A stretch of DNA of 64,000 bases from NCBI GenBank assembly GCA_903859205.1, contig CAIOLM010000027.1, forward strand, positions 44,138 through 108,137, read 5' to 3'. The notes under the pieces are model-generated. The model had not been told where the DNA came from, did not search any database, and saw only the letters and a program-made list of their open reading frames with translations. Below, one piece after another: positions 7,501 through 15,482 of this stretch; positions within the stretch are counted from its first letter, which is position 1; every line of letters begins with the position of its first letter. Origin of the DNA: an uncultured Microbacteriaceae bacterium (GTDB lineage Bacteria; Actinomycetota; Actinomycetes; Actinomycetales; Microbacteriaceae). The position numbers were made by a program, and so were the translations under genes.

Positions 7501-10500
7501 TCAGGGCCTCAACAGCAGGAACAGGTCTTTTGTGGCAACAGATGGCACGAGGTTGCCGTCGGCAAAAGCGGCTTCACAGCGAAGATATGCCGAAGTCACG
7601 CCATCTGCATCCCCGATAGCGTCGCTCACGCGCATGAGCATTCGCCAGGCCCGCTCTGAGTAAGGGTCACCGACGAGCGACGCTTCTGCCAGTTTCCTTG
7701 CCTGTTGGTACTTTTGTGCGTCAAAACAAATCACGGCACCGGCGAGGCTTGCGGTTACGGCTTTCTCGGCGAGCGAGGACCTCCGTTCGGTTGCCCACGT
7801 GGAGTCAACTTTCGGCAGGAACTCGCCCTTCTCATAGATGAACAAAGCCCGTTCCAAAACATGCAACTTGTCTTCACCTTGAAGTCGGTTTGCTTCACGC
7901 ATCAGGTCTTCGAATTGGCTCGACTCGCTGATAATGGCCACCGTACCGGAGAAAGAAAGTACGTCTCCGACAAAGGAAGGTCCTAATCCGGGGGGCATCA
8001 CTTCGCGAAGCCGATGCACCGCCTGTCTCAAGTAGGCGCGCGACGAATCATTGTGTTCGCCCTCAAACAGCGCATGGAGGGCTTCCGAACGCGTCACGCT
8101 GTGATTCGGCGCAGTGGCCAAGAGCGACACGAGAGCAAGGCTCTTGGCGATTCGCGGCTTCGCGGCATTTCCTGAGACCTCAAGAGAAGTCTCGCCAAAT
8201 TCCCGCAGCAGGAGCGTCACCTTAGTCTGAGTCTGACCACTCACATCGCGGTCCATCAGGGAGCGTCCGAGCTCATGCCACTCGGAGTCGACATCCGTCT
8301 CGATATCAAGCCGCCTTGCCAGAACTGCTTCAAAATCGGCAAGCGCGAGGAGAAGCTGGTGGTTAGAACCCTGTTGTTGGGCTGCCTCAAGCGCCCGGTC
8401 AGTCGCAACGTCGGCTGCGTCTGAGTTGCCCGTTCGCCATTCGGCTTCTGCGAGGTACACGGCGGCCGTAGGGAGGTCGAGGATTCGGTGGGCCGTGACC
8501 ATGCTGTCAACGGCCGTTTTCAGTGACTCCCGAGCGAGATCATCGCGGTCTCCGTGAAGCAAGTAGGCCAGTCCACGCCACGTGTCGATCGCTTCATTGA
8601 TGAAGTTGTATTGCCGACTGCTTGACTCTTCCACGTGGCTGATGAGAACGAGTGCTTTCTTCGGATCTCCTTGCAACCTCAGTTCAAGTTTTGCTTCGAT
8701 GAGTGCGCTGAGCCACTCGAAAACGATTGACCCACTTGCCCGAATGTGTTTCCGCCCGATTGCCAGGGTGTGCCGCGCGTCGTCCACTCTGTGCAGATCG
8801 ATCATGAGCTCAGGCCCGACGATGCCATACAACCACGACAGTGAATGAGAATGATCATCGGATCTCGCGTAAACGTCATGCGCCTGTGTCAAGCGTCCGG
8901 TTGCTCTCAGCACGCCAACGCGCCATGGCGCCGAGACGGCCGCGGCCCAGGCGGACTCAGGTTCTTGCTCAATGTCTTTGAGGCGCCCGTGAGCAAAATG
9001 AACCCGCATGACGAGTGCATCAAGTTGGCCCCCCGTGAGATTAATTCCGTGATCAAATTCGTTGGCGTAGTTGTGACTGACAAGAGCCATCAGGTACTTG
9101 ACGGCCGCCATTTCTGGTGTGTGGGGGGAGTGAGCAATGACTGATTCCGTGTCAGGTATTCGATTGAGATGCCAATAGGACCAGGCCATGATGCTCGCGC
9201 CCAACGCAGATTGTGAGGCAAAATCATTCCTGGTGCGTGCCATTTCCAGCGAGTCAGAAATGGCACAGGCAAGCCCGTAATCCTCCCGCGATACGGCAAT
9301 GAGCAACCGCGGCAGGGCAAGGCGAAGGTCGTGTTCACCGAACGAGGCAATGAGAACCTCCATCCATCGATCCGCAATGTCAAAGTCGAGGCGGTCAATA
9401 ATGCCGCCGAGCACAGCCTCGGCTGGAATTCGCGCCTTTTCTAAATCTCCGGCAAGCATGTATTGTTCGACCGCTTCTTCGAGATGCCCTTCCTTGAGCA
9501 TCAGGTCGCCATACAAGGATCGACGGCGGGCAACGTCTGTCGCCTCGCGACGTTCGAAGAGGGCGGCGAGGTATTCGCGAAAGCGGGGGTGACATCTCAT
9601 GCCCTCGTGCTCAGGCACCCACGAGACGGGTAAGTGTTTCTTTCGAAGTTCCCTCAGGATGTTTGCCGGTTGCTCTTCCCCGAGGAACGTGGCCCGTTGC
9701 GACGTCACTTCGTCGAGTAAAGAAGTCCCGATGAGGAATTCACGTTCGAGCGGATCGAGTCGTTCCAGAATCTGCGATGACAGGTAGCCGTGTAACGGAT
9801 CTGACTCGCCGTCGACACCAACGAGATTTTTACGCGAGCGCCAGGATTCAAAGAGGATGCCGGCAACCCAGCCGTTCGTGACTTCCATCGCATGGGTCGC
9901 GTCGACATCTGCCATTTCCATCTTCAGAAGCACAACTTCGGCTTCGTCAAGTGTGAACGCGAGGTCTTGTTCACCGATGGCTGCCACCAGGTCGACACCG
10001 CTCATCATGCGCGAATCTATGGCAATGTCAGACCGGCTCAGCAGCACAACCTTGAGTGACTGAGGTGCATAGCGAACTGCTGCCTCAACGACAGCTAGTC
10101 CACCCGGGGACTCGGAGATGTGTTCCAGTCCATCGATAACGAGGATGAGCGGAAACCCACTCGTTGCATCGACGAGGAGGCCGGCAGTTTCATCATGACT
10201 CACCCGCGCGGCCAAGACTTCGGTAACCAAACCCGATACAGACTTAACGTGCGCAGCAATGGTGGCTTCGATGTAAAGAAGTAGGCGGCCTGGTGCCGTA
10301 TCAGCCGGATCGAGAGTCAGCCACGCAATGGGAGTCTGATGAGACTCACATGCCTGAACAACCGCAGTTGTCTTTCCCGAGCCCGCGGTGGCAGCCACAA
10401 CAACTATGTGGTTGTCCCGAATGGTGTTGCCGATCAATGTGTTGAGTCGGTCGCGTTCGACCACGTTTGCGCCGAGGGGAGGTAACGCAATCTTTGTGCG

Positions 10501-10563
10501 AATTATTGAGTGTTGAGCGCGCGAAGAAGAGCCCCGTGTCGTCTCAATCTCGTTCTTCTTCAT
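7501..10563 (-). CDS. STAND ATPase transcriptional activator with C-terminal SARP (winged helix plus BTAD) module
   Basis: A 1020-residue regulator. Residues about 20-350 are a MalT-like P-loop NTPase with Walker A ATAGSGKTT near 58-66, Walker B LILVIDGLEH and an LSRSD sensor. The middle (about 350-780) is helical and TPR-like. Instead of the LuxR helix-turn-helix usual for MalT relatives, the C-terminus (about 785-1020) has an OmpR/SARP-type winged helix (RIAKSLALVSLLATAPNHSVTR..) followed by a bacterial transcriptional activation domain rich in TPR helices. It is encoded upstream of and co-oriented with the oxygenase gene, with 105 bases between, and starts 118 bases from the divergent reductase. 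It probably activates the monooxygenase genes in response to substrate; that is inference from position. Confidence 0.85.
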   Translation of the reverse strand: MKKNEIETTRGSSSRAQHSIIRTKIALPPLGANVVERDRLNTLIGNTIRDNHIVVVAATAGSGKTTAVVQACESHQTPIAWLTLDPADTAPGRLLLYIEATIAAHVKSVSGLVTEVLAARVSHDETAGLLVDATSGFPLILVIDGLEHISESPGGLAVVEAAVRYAPQSLKVVLLSRSDIAIDSRMMSGVDLVAAIGEQDLAFTLDEAEVVLLKMEMADVDATHAMEVTNGWVAGILFESWRSRKNLVGVDGESDPLHGYLSSQILERLDPLEREFLIGTSLLDEVTSQRATFLGEEQPANILRELRKKHLPVSWVPEHEGMRCHPRFREYLAALFERREATDVARRRSLYGDLMLKEGHLEEAVEQYMLAGDLEKARIPAEAVLGGIIDRLDFDIADRWMEVLIASFGEHDLRLALPRLLIAVSREDYGLACAISDSLEMARTRNDFASQSALGASIMAWSYWHLNRIPDTESVIAHSPHTPEMAAVKYLMALVSHNYANEFDHGINLTGGQLDALVMRVHFAHGRLKDIEQEPESAWAAAVSAPWRVGVLRATGRLTQAHDVYARSDDHSHSLSWLYGIVGPELMIDLHRVDDARHTLAIGRKHIRASGSIVFEWLSALIEAKLELRLQGDPKKALVLISHVEESSSRQYNFINEAIDTWRGLAYLLHGDRDDLARESLKTAVDSMVTAHRILDLPTAAVYLAEAEWRTGNSDAADVATDRALEAAQQQGSNHQLLLALADFEAVLARRLDIETDVDSEWHELGRSLMDRDVSGQTQTKVTLLLREFGETSLEVSGNAAKPRIAKSLALVSLLATAPNHSVTRSEALHALFEGEHNDSSRAYLRQAVHRLREVMPPGLGPSFVGDVLSFSGTVAIISESSQFEDLMREANRLQGEDKLHVLERALFIYEKGEFLPKVDSTWATERRSSLAEKAVTASLAGAVICFDAQKYQQARKLAEASLVGDPYSERAWRMLMRVSDAIGDADGVTSAYLRCEAAFADGNLVPSVATKDLFLLLRP

Positions 10564-10681
10564 GTGCCTGACTATTTCGTTTGCGTTAACGCGAGGGCAG
10601 ACATGCTGTACTGGAGAACCTAACGCGGATGAAACACATCACGCAATAGCCGCCCTATCCTCTCGAGCAGAAAGGACTCAC

Positions 10682-11185
10682 ATGTTAAATCCAGAGACTG
10701 GATTTCCCTCGGCAGTCGATGAACAGATCTTTCGGGAAGTCATATCGAGCCTGGTGAGTGGCGTTTCCATAGTCACTACGCAACGTGAAAACGCCCCCTT
10801 TGGCGTCACGGCAAGTTCTGTGACGTCCTTGTCAGCGGATCCCGCGTCAATTTTGGTCTGCCTTAATCAGCGACTGGCGATTACGGATGTGATTTCTGAA
10901 ACTGGCGTCTTCGCGGTAAATGTTCTGGGTGAAGGACACGGCGACCTGGCGATTCAGTTTTCAACAAGTCATGAGGACAAGTTCCGGGGGATAGACGTGA
11001 CCTCGGACAAGCTGGGCAATCCCATCTTGGTTGACGCGCTCGCACACCTCGAGTGTCGTGTCATCGACCGGAAAGACTTCGCAACACACGCCATCTTTAT
11101 TGCACTTGTTGAATCGGCCGCATCCCGAACCGGATCACCCTTGCCTTATTTCCGAAGTAGTTTTGGGCGCTTCGAAGCCGACTAG
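10682..11185 (+). CDS. Flavin reductase, HpaC-like partner of the monooxygenase
   Basis: 167 residues from the ATG at 10682, chosen because AAAGGA lies just upstream and the protein then begins like the family. It is a flavin reductase-like FMN-binding split-barrel protein: FREVISSLVSGVSIVTT near the start, the flavin-contact segment PFGVTASSVTSLSADPASILVCLN, and GVFAVNVLGEGHGDLA. These enzymes reduce FAD or FMN with NAD(P)H and supply it to an oxygenase. It is transcribed away from the regulator gene, so a shared control region probably lies in 10564-10681. It may be short at the C-terminus compared with some relatives but looks complete (GRFEAD end). Confidence 0.88.
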   Translation: MLNPETGFPSAVDEQIFREVISSLVSGVSIVTTQRENAPFGVTASSVTSLSADPASILVCLNQRLAITDVISETGVFAVNVLGEGHGDLAIQFSTSHEDKFRGIDVTSDKLGNPILVDALAHLECRVIDRKDFATHAIFIALVESAASRTGSPLPYFRSSFGRFEAD

Positions 11186-11209
11186 ACGCAGAACAACATA
11201 GCGCCGTGT

Positions 11210-11257
11210 CTATTCGTAGCGCAGTGCCTCAACCGGATCGAATAGCTCCGCACATCC
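11210..11257 (-). pseudogene. Remnant of the C-terminus of a MacB/FtsX-type ABC transporter permease
   Basis: Read on the minus strand, the codons ending at the stop TAG (11210-11212) give ELFDPVEALRYE. This is very close to the final residues of MacB/FtsX-like permeases, where a (R)xxDPVEALRYE ending is highly conserved. An in-frame TGA lies 15 codons upstream (11258-11260), and no further permease sequence follows. It therefore looks like the last scrap of a gene cut away by insertion or deletion inside the element. The match is short, so the call rests on how distinctive this tail is. Confidence 0.55.
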
Positions 11258-11436
11258 TCAAGTTGGAATTAAAAAGTCGCGCAGACCCCTGTCTTTGAAC
11301 CTGACAAACCCTCGATGAGCTGCCCTCCACGGTCTCGGCACTCTCGCGCCTAGGGCACCTCCCCCTCCCGCCGAAAGAGAGTTCACCCTCCGGGGAAATG
11401 TTGGTACTTGAGGGCTGCAGATCAACCTATTTTGCA

Positions 11437-11462
11437 TGTTGGCAAATGTTGGCAAGCCAACA
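11437..11462. repeat. TGTTGGCA repeats beside attR (putative integrase arm sites)
   Basis: Two direct copies of TGTTGGCA (11437-11444 and 11447-11454) followed by the inverted partial GCCAACA (11456-11462), about 125 bases inside the right attachment copy. The same octamer lies inside the left end at 3824-3831 and 3855-3862. Matching clusters at both ends fit arm-type binding sites of the integrase or a directionality factor. Confidence 0.5.
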
Positions 11463-11585
11463 AATAGACCCCAAAAGAGCCATAAAATCACCCACATCAA
11501 AAACGGCTGAAATTGGCACTTTACACAGTAAACATAAGGGATTTACGGCCTTAGCGGGCATACTCCATACGGGTAACAAGGATGA

Positions 11586-11608
11586 TTCAAAACCCGTTAC
11601 TCACCCCA
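11586..11608 (+). repeat. Attachment site copy (attR)
   Basis: Exact 23-base copy of the tRNA-His 3' end (3753-3775), without the rest of a tRNA upstream. It marks the right border of the integrated element. Four bases later the original tRNA-His terminator begins, which supports this side being the old chromosomal flank. Confidence 0.9.
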
Positions 11609-11612
11609 AATG

Positions 11613-11645
11613 AAACAAGCCCCGCATTGTTGCGGGGCTTGTTTT
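11613..11645 (+). terminator. Rho-independent terminator, probably the original one of tRNA-His
   Basis: A 14-bp perfect stem (AAACAAGCCCCGCA with TGCGGGGCTTGTTT) with a 4-base loop, ending in TTTT. It starts 4 bases after the attR copy. In an element-free chromosome it would lie directly behind tRNA-His. It may now also serve the convergent small gene at 11671-11925. Confidence 0.85.
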
Positions 11646-11670
11646 GTGTTTGTGGGAGCGTGCTCGAGCC

Positions 11671-11925
11671 CTACTCGTTCTCGTCTTCGGAGACGAAGGG
11701 GTCACTGGCGCTCTCGTTGAACGAGTAACGAACGTGAAGCTTGCCCTGCACCTCGCGCGAATCAACCTCGAGGTAGCGGAAAATCGACTCCAGACCGTCG
11801 ACGAGCGAGACAACGTTGAGCTTCTCGTCGTGCTTGCCATGGATGAGAACGCGCTCCTCGGCTTCGCCGGCGCGCGGGCCATCAATGAATTCGGCCGTGT
11901 AATAGACATCGTGCTGTTCAGACAT
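11671..11925 (-). CDS. Small acidic hypothetical protein
   Basis: 84 residues from the ATG at 11925 (MSEQHDVYYTAEFIDGPRAG...). It is strongly acidic, with a C-terminal run SDPFVSEDENE, and predicted to be cytosolic with alternating beta strands. I do not recognise the family beyond similarity in style to short conserved actinobacterial proteins. It is followed by the 11613-11645 hairpin and lies 4 bases after the stop of the P-loop kinase gene, so it may be the last gene of the ECF-transporter transcript. Function unknown. Confidence 0.7.
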   Translation of the reverse strand: MSEQHDVYYTAEFIDGPRAGEAEERVLIHGKHDEKLNVVSLVDGLESIFRYLEVDSREVQGKLHVRYSFNESASDPFVSEDENE

Positions 11926-11929
11926 GGTT

Positions 11930-12475
11930 CTAGGCTATCGGTTCTTCTGAGACAAAGAGTGACGCGTGACGCTGCGGCTGCTCGCGTTCAACAAACTGCG
12001 TGAACTGGGCATCCCATTCGTCCCAGTGAAGGGCGAAGTCGTCGTCGGCGCGGCTGAGTGCTCGAGCCTTGCGGGTTTGCTCGACCTCGTCGACCCAAAC
12101 GGATGCGCTAGCCACGCGCGCGGCCTGGTACGTGATGGCGCCACACCCCTCAATGACGAGGTCGGCAGTCACCGGAATTTCATGCCACTCGGCAGGCGCA
12201 TTTGCGGCCCAGTCCCAGCGCTGCCAACGAGCGGATTGCCCGGCGAGGCGCGCCAGCATGATCGAGTCGCGCACATACGCAGAGGCGGAGTCCAGCCCAT
12301 TCCATCCTGGGTATATGTCGTCGAGGTGAAGCACGACGAGTTCCCGGTCGGAAGGCCACGCGGCTTCGATTTCAGAGGCGAGTGTGGTTTTTCCGGCGCC
12401 ACTGGGGCCGTCGATGAGTATGGTGAGCGGTTCAGCGCCGGCTGTCGGTGTGGCGAAGGCGGTCAGAGCAGACAC
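11930..12475 (-). CDS. P-loop kinase of the uridine kinase-like class
   Basis: About 181 residues from a GTG at 12475, chosen because it lies 7 bases after the EcfT stop; the longer open frame overlaps ecfT and has no similarity there. Visible motifs are Walker A IDGPSGAGKTTLA near residues 17-29 and a Walker B-like HLDDIYPGW, as in uridine kinase or phosphoribulokinase relatives, where the Asp residues bind Mg and substrate. The ending RADDDFALHWDEWDAQ is common in small actinobacterial ATP-binding proteins of this type. Its place in a thiamine-precursor transport operon could mean it phosphorylates an imported metabolite, but this is only suggested by position. Confidence 0.75.
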   Translation of the reverse strand: MSALTAFATPTAGAEPLTILIDGPSGAGKTTLASEIEAAWPSDRELVVLHLDDIYPGWNGLDSASAYVRDSIMLARLAGQSARWQRWDWAANAPAEWHEIPVTADLVIEGCGAITYQAARVASASVWVDEVEQTRKARALSRADDDFALHWDEWDAQFTQFVEREQPQRHASLFVSEEPIA

Positions 12476-12482
12476 GGTCGAG

Positions 12483-13259
12483 CTATACAACGAGACCTCC
12501 CGTGAAGATTCCGATGGCAAGTGCCGCCGCAGCGACGAGGACTGCACCGGCGACGAGCATCCAGTCTCGCGCACCCCATCGCGCAACGCGTGCGTGACTG
12601 ACCGGGCCGGGAGCGTTGATGCCACGAGCCTCCATGGCGAGTGCGAGTGTGGTGCCGCGCCGAATGGAGAGCACCAGGAGCGAGAATGCTTGGCCACACA
12701 ACCGGGAAATGGCTGCGAAGGGGCCTCGACCAGAACCAAGCCCACGCGCTCGACGCGCCATTTCAAGGGTGCGCCAGTCATCAAGCAAGAGGTTGAGCAA
12801 GCGGAAGGCGGCGAGAGTACCGAGCACGAACCGGCGCGGGAATCGCCACAGCTGAGTCAGCGAATCGGCTAACACGGTAGCGTCGATGCGGGCAATCAAT
12901 GCCACGCCGGCAACGCCAATGGCCAGGATGCGCAGACCGATTGCCAGCGCCAACACGAGCGACCCTTGCGAGATGTTGATGAGGCCCCACTGAGCAAAAC
13001 TCGTGCCCGACGGCCGGCCGTACAGCAGGGTCGTGAGTGCCGAAAGCGCAGCGATGAGAACAATGGGAACAAGAATTCGCAGCACCTGGTGGCCGGTAAA
13101 TCTGAAGAACGGGAGTGCGAGGAGGTCGATTATGAGCACGAAGGCCGCAGCTTGCGGGCTCAGCGTGAGAATCAGCCCGAGGCCAATCGCAATGGCGGCG
13201 ATGAACTTAGCCAGGGGGTTAATTCCCGGGGCTGCAGTAGAAGCGACGCGCAGACTCAT
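12483..13259 (-). CDS. ecfT: ECF transporter transmembrane subunit EcfT (YkoC/CbiQ family)
   Basis: 258 residues with about five to six membrane segments. Two coupling motifs of EcfT proteins are visible: ARRARGLG and AMEARGIN, the Ala-Arg-Gly boxes that dock into the two ATPase domains. The gene overlaps the ATPase gene by 4 bases (ATGA), so translation is coupled. In the ECF complex it transmits ATP hydrolysis to the substrate-binding S component. With the upstream YkoE-like gene and the TPP riboswitch, this one is most likely dedicated to hydroxymethylpyrimidine or another thiamine precursor. Confidence 0.92.
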   Translation of the reverse strand: MSLRVASTAAPGINPLAKFIAAIAIGLGLILTLSPQAAAFVLIIDLLALPFFRFTGHQVLRILVPIVLIAALSALTTLLYGRPSGTSFAQWGLINISQGSLVLALAIGLRILAIGVAGVALIARIDATVLADSLTQLWRFPRRFVLGTLAAFRLLNLLLDDWRTLEMARRARGLGSGRGPFAAISRLCGQAFSLLVLSIRRGTTLALAMEARGINAPGPVSHARVARWGARDWMLVAGAVLVAAAALAIGIFTGGLVV

Positions 13260-14713
13260 GACATCCCCAACTCGATGCGGCGGTCGGCGTTGGCCACCAG
13301 CTTGTCGTCGTGCGTGAGCGCGACGATTGCACGGCCTTGGCCAGCAAGTTCGTGCATGAGTTCAAGCAGCTGCTGCCAGGTGTGAGCGTCTTGCCCGAAC
13401 GTGGGTTCATCGAGAATCAGCACGCTCGGACGCGCAATGAGGGCCGTCGCAACAGAGAGCCGACGCTGCTGACCACCCGAGAGCGTGAAAGGGTTTGCGC
13501 TGGCTTGGCCTGTGAGGTTGAGCCGCTCGAGCATCTCAGAAACTGCCGTGTCATTCGGCCTGCCTCGGAGCCCGGCGGTCGAGGCGCTGAGCTGCAACTC
13601 GGCACGCACGGTAGGCCGAACAAACTGGTGGGCCGGAGATTGAAAGACTGTGCCGATGCGCGTGTGCAACTGTCGTGATGTCCAGCGATAAGGTGCTTGG
13701 CCGACACCGCGGGCAAGTGGCTCGGTCGCCCTCAGATCACCCCCTGCGATGGGAATAAGACCGCCAAGAGTGAGCCCGAGGGTCGACTTTCCGACGCCGT
13801 TCGCGCCCGTGATAGCAAGCAACTCGCCAGCGGTGACGTTCAGGTTGAACTGGTCGAGAACAATGGCGCCGCCAGGTCGTCGGATTGATACGTGCTGCGC
13901 CTCGAGGAGGGCGACTGACGAGCGGATGGGTATGCGAGTGTCACTCGCGACTGGGACGGGAGTGGGCGTATGGTCGGGCAACCAAATGCCGGACGCCGCG
14001 AGCTCGGCCCGGGAATTCTTGAGCACCGCGGCCGGGCTGCCGTCGGCCAGAACGCAGCCACGGGCATCCAAGACGATGACACGCGTGGCGAAGGTCCACC
14101 ACAGGTCAAGGCGGTGTTCGACCACGATGACCGACGCGTTCGTTGCCGAAGCGACCTGCTCAACCGATGCCCGCACCAGCGCGGCTCCGGCAGTATCAAG
14201 GTTCGCCGTGGGTTCGTCGAGCAGCAGAATGCGCGGCTCGCGGGCCATCGCTCCTGCTAAGGCAAGGCGCTGTTTTTGACCACCCGAGAGGGCACTCGTG
14301 GAATGCGCGAGATCAAAGTCGAGCCCGACGAGCTCGAGCGATTCAGTCACGCGCGGCCAGATTTGGTCGGCGGGCGTGCCCTGGTTTTCGAGACCGAAGG
14401 CGACATCGTCGCCGATGCGGTGCAAAACCGCCTGTGTCTCGGGATCTTGAAAGACGATTCCGACATCGCCGCGTTGCTCGCGGGCATCATGGCCCAAGAC
14501 CGTGAGCGCCCCCGAAGACGCCCCCTCGTCGGGGGCGAGAAGACCCGCGATGCCGCGAAGCAACGTGCTCTTGCCGGAACCCGAAGGCCCGAGCAAGAGC
14601 ACGCGCTCCCCGGCGTCAATAGTGAATGAAACACCATCGACGCTGGTTGACGGATTGGCGCCGAAGCGCCACCCCCATCCGTCAGCTACGACGGTAGATT
14701 CACCCACTGACAC
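13256..14713 (-). CDS. ecfA: ECF transporter ATPase with two fused ABC domains (YkoD-like)
   Basis: 485 residues from a GTG at 14713. It contains two complete ABC domains in one chain. Domain 1 has Walker A GPSGSGKST, signature LSGGQKQRLALA and Walker B ILLLDEPTANLD. Domain 2 has Walker A GANGVGKST, signature LSGGQQRRLSVA and Walker B VLILDEPTFGQD. Such fused EcfA-EcfA' proteins are typical of the YkoEDC-type thiamine-precursor importer, where other ECF systems use two separate subunits. It lies between the S-component gene (18 bases upstream) and ecfT (overlapping). Confidence 0.93.
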   Translation of the reverse strand: MSVGESTVVADGWGWRFGANPSTSVDGVSFTIDAGERVLLLGPSGSGKSTLLRGIAGLLAPDEGASSGALTVLGHDAREQRGDVGIVFQDPETQAVLHRIGDDVAFGLENQGTPADQIWPRVTESLELVGLDFDLAHSTSALSGGQKQRLALAGAMAREPRILLLDEPTANLDTAGAALVRASVEQVASATNASVIVVEHRLDLWWTFATRVIVLDARGCVLADGSPAAVLKNSRAELAASGIWLPDHTPTPVPVASDTRIPIRSSVALLEAQHVSIRRPGGAIVLDQFNLNVTAGELLAITGANGVGKSTLGLTLGGLIPIAGGDLRATEPLARGVGQAPYRWTSRQLHTRIGTVFQSPAHQFVRPTVRAELQLSASTAGLRGRPNDTAVSEMLERLNLTGQASANPFTLSGGQQRRLSVATALIARPSVLILDEPTFGQDAHTWQQLLELMHELAGQGRAIVALTHDDKLVANADRRIELGMS

Positions 14714-14731
14714 TGAACGACTTTCTTGTTT

Positions 14732-15331
14732 CTAGGCGGTTTTGCCGAGAGGGAAGCGCGCGAGCGCACCGGTCTTGGCGAGAGCTTTGGCCACGATCAG
14801 CGCCAGAATTCCGGCAAGCACAATGCCCGACACGACGGCCGAAACCGTGTAGATCGCGGCAATCTCGAAAGTGACTCCGGGGTAGTAGAGCACTAGGCAC
14901 ACGGCAGCGTTGGCCACTCCAGAGAGGGCGCCCGAGACGATGGCAACGGCAAGTCGACTGCTCGCGTATCCGAAAATGGCAATGCCCGCCTCGGCACCAA
15001 TGCCCTGAACGAGAGCAACCAGGATCGTCATAGGGCCCCACGCGGGATAGAACGCCATTTCGACGATGGCCGCAACGACGGAGACGACCACGGCCGCTCC
15101 GGGCTTACGAATGATCAACCCGCCCAGAACGGGCATAAAGAGCCAGAACGCGGCGGTCAGCCCTTCGAGACCTGGCGTGACGCCAAGAAACACGCTCAAC
15201 GGCGTGTAGGCGATGTCGCCGGCGAAGAACAGAACGCCGCCCGCGATGCCCAGAACGGCAGCGGTCACGATGTCAACAATGCGCCAGGCAAAGCGATTCG
15301 AGGTGGGGGTGGATGTGATGGTTGCGTGCAC
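14732..15331 (-). CDS. ykoE: ECF transporter S component, YkoE family (thiamine precursor/hydroxymethylpyrimidine)
   Basis: 199 residues with five to six membrane helices. It matches YkoE: WRIVDIVTAAVLGIAGG at the start, GGLIIRKPGAA in the middle, and the Gln-Gly step ALVQGIGAEAG. YkoE is the substrate-binding subunit of an energy-coupling-factor importer for hydroxymethylpyrimidine or related thiamine precursors. A TPP riboswitch lies directly upstream in the leader, which independently supports the substrate class. First gene of the operon ykoE-ecfA-ecfT-kinase. Confidence 0.92.
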   Translation of the reverse strand: MHATITSTPTSNRFAWRIVDIVTAAVLGIAGGVLFFAGDIAYTPLSVFLGVTPGLEGLTAAFWLFMPVLGGLIIRKPGAAVVVSVVAAIVEMAFYPAWGPMTILVALVQGIGAEAGIAIFGYASSRLAVAIVSGALSGVANAAVCLVLYYPGVTFEIAAIYTVSAVVSGIVLAGILALIVAKALAKTGALARFPLGKTA

Positions 15332-15380
15332 TTGCGTGCCCCTTTCATGTATGGAAATGAGGGCACGGGATGTGAGATGA

Positions 15381-15468
<88 letters not shown>

Positions 15469-15482
15469 GTTTCGTGAACAGT

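Larger units (their letters stand above)
3753..11608 (+). mobile_element. Integrative element in tRNA-His carrying a flavin monooxygenase cluster
   Basis: A segment of about 7.8 kb flanked by a 23-bp perfect direct repeat, with the integrase next to the tRNA end. Contents: integrase, HIRAN protein, HpaB-like oxygenase, STAND/SARP regulator, divergent flavin reductase, and a short decayed permease end at 11210-11257. I see no replication, conjugation or phage structural genes, so it is either a minimal genomic islet moved by helper functions or a decayed larger element. TGTTGGCA octamers occur just inside both ends. Codon use and base composition of the cargo look less GC-rich than the flanks by eye; I did not measure this. 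Confidence 0.85.
11186..11670. other. Non-coding right end of the integrative element
   Basis: This 485-base stretch has no gene I can support. It holds a decayed permease tail (11210-11257), TGTTGGCA repeats (11437-11462), the right attachment copy (11586-11608) and a strong terminator (11613-11645). The 243-base open frame on the minus strand at 11258-11500 encodes no recognisable protein and has no ribosome site. Confidence 0.6.

Noticed and set aside
11258..11500. Minus-strand 80-codon open frame near attR
   Set aside because: No ribosome site and no recognisable sequence; it covers the integrase-type repeats.
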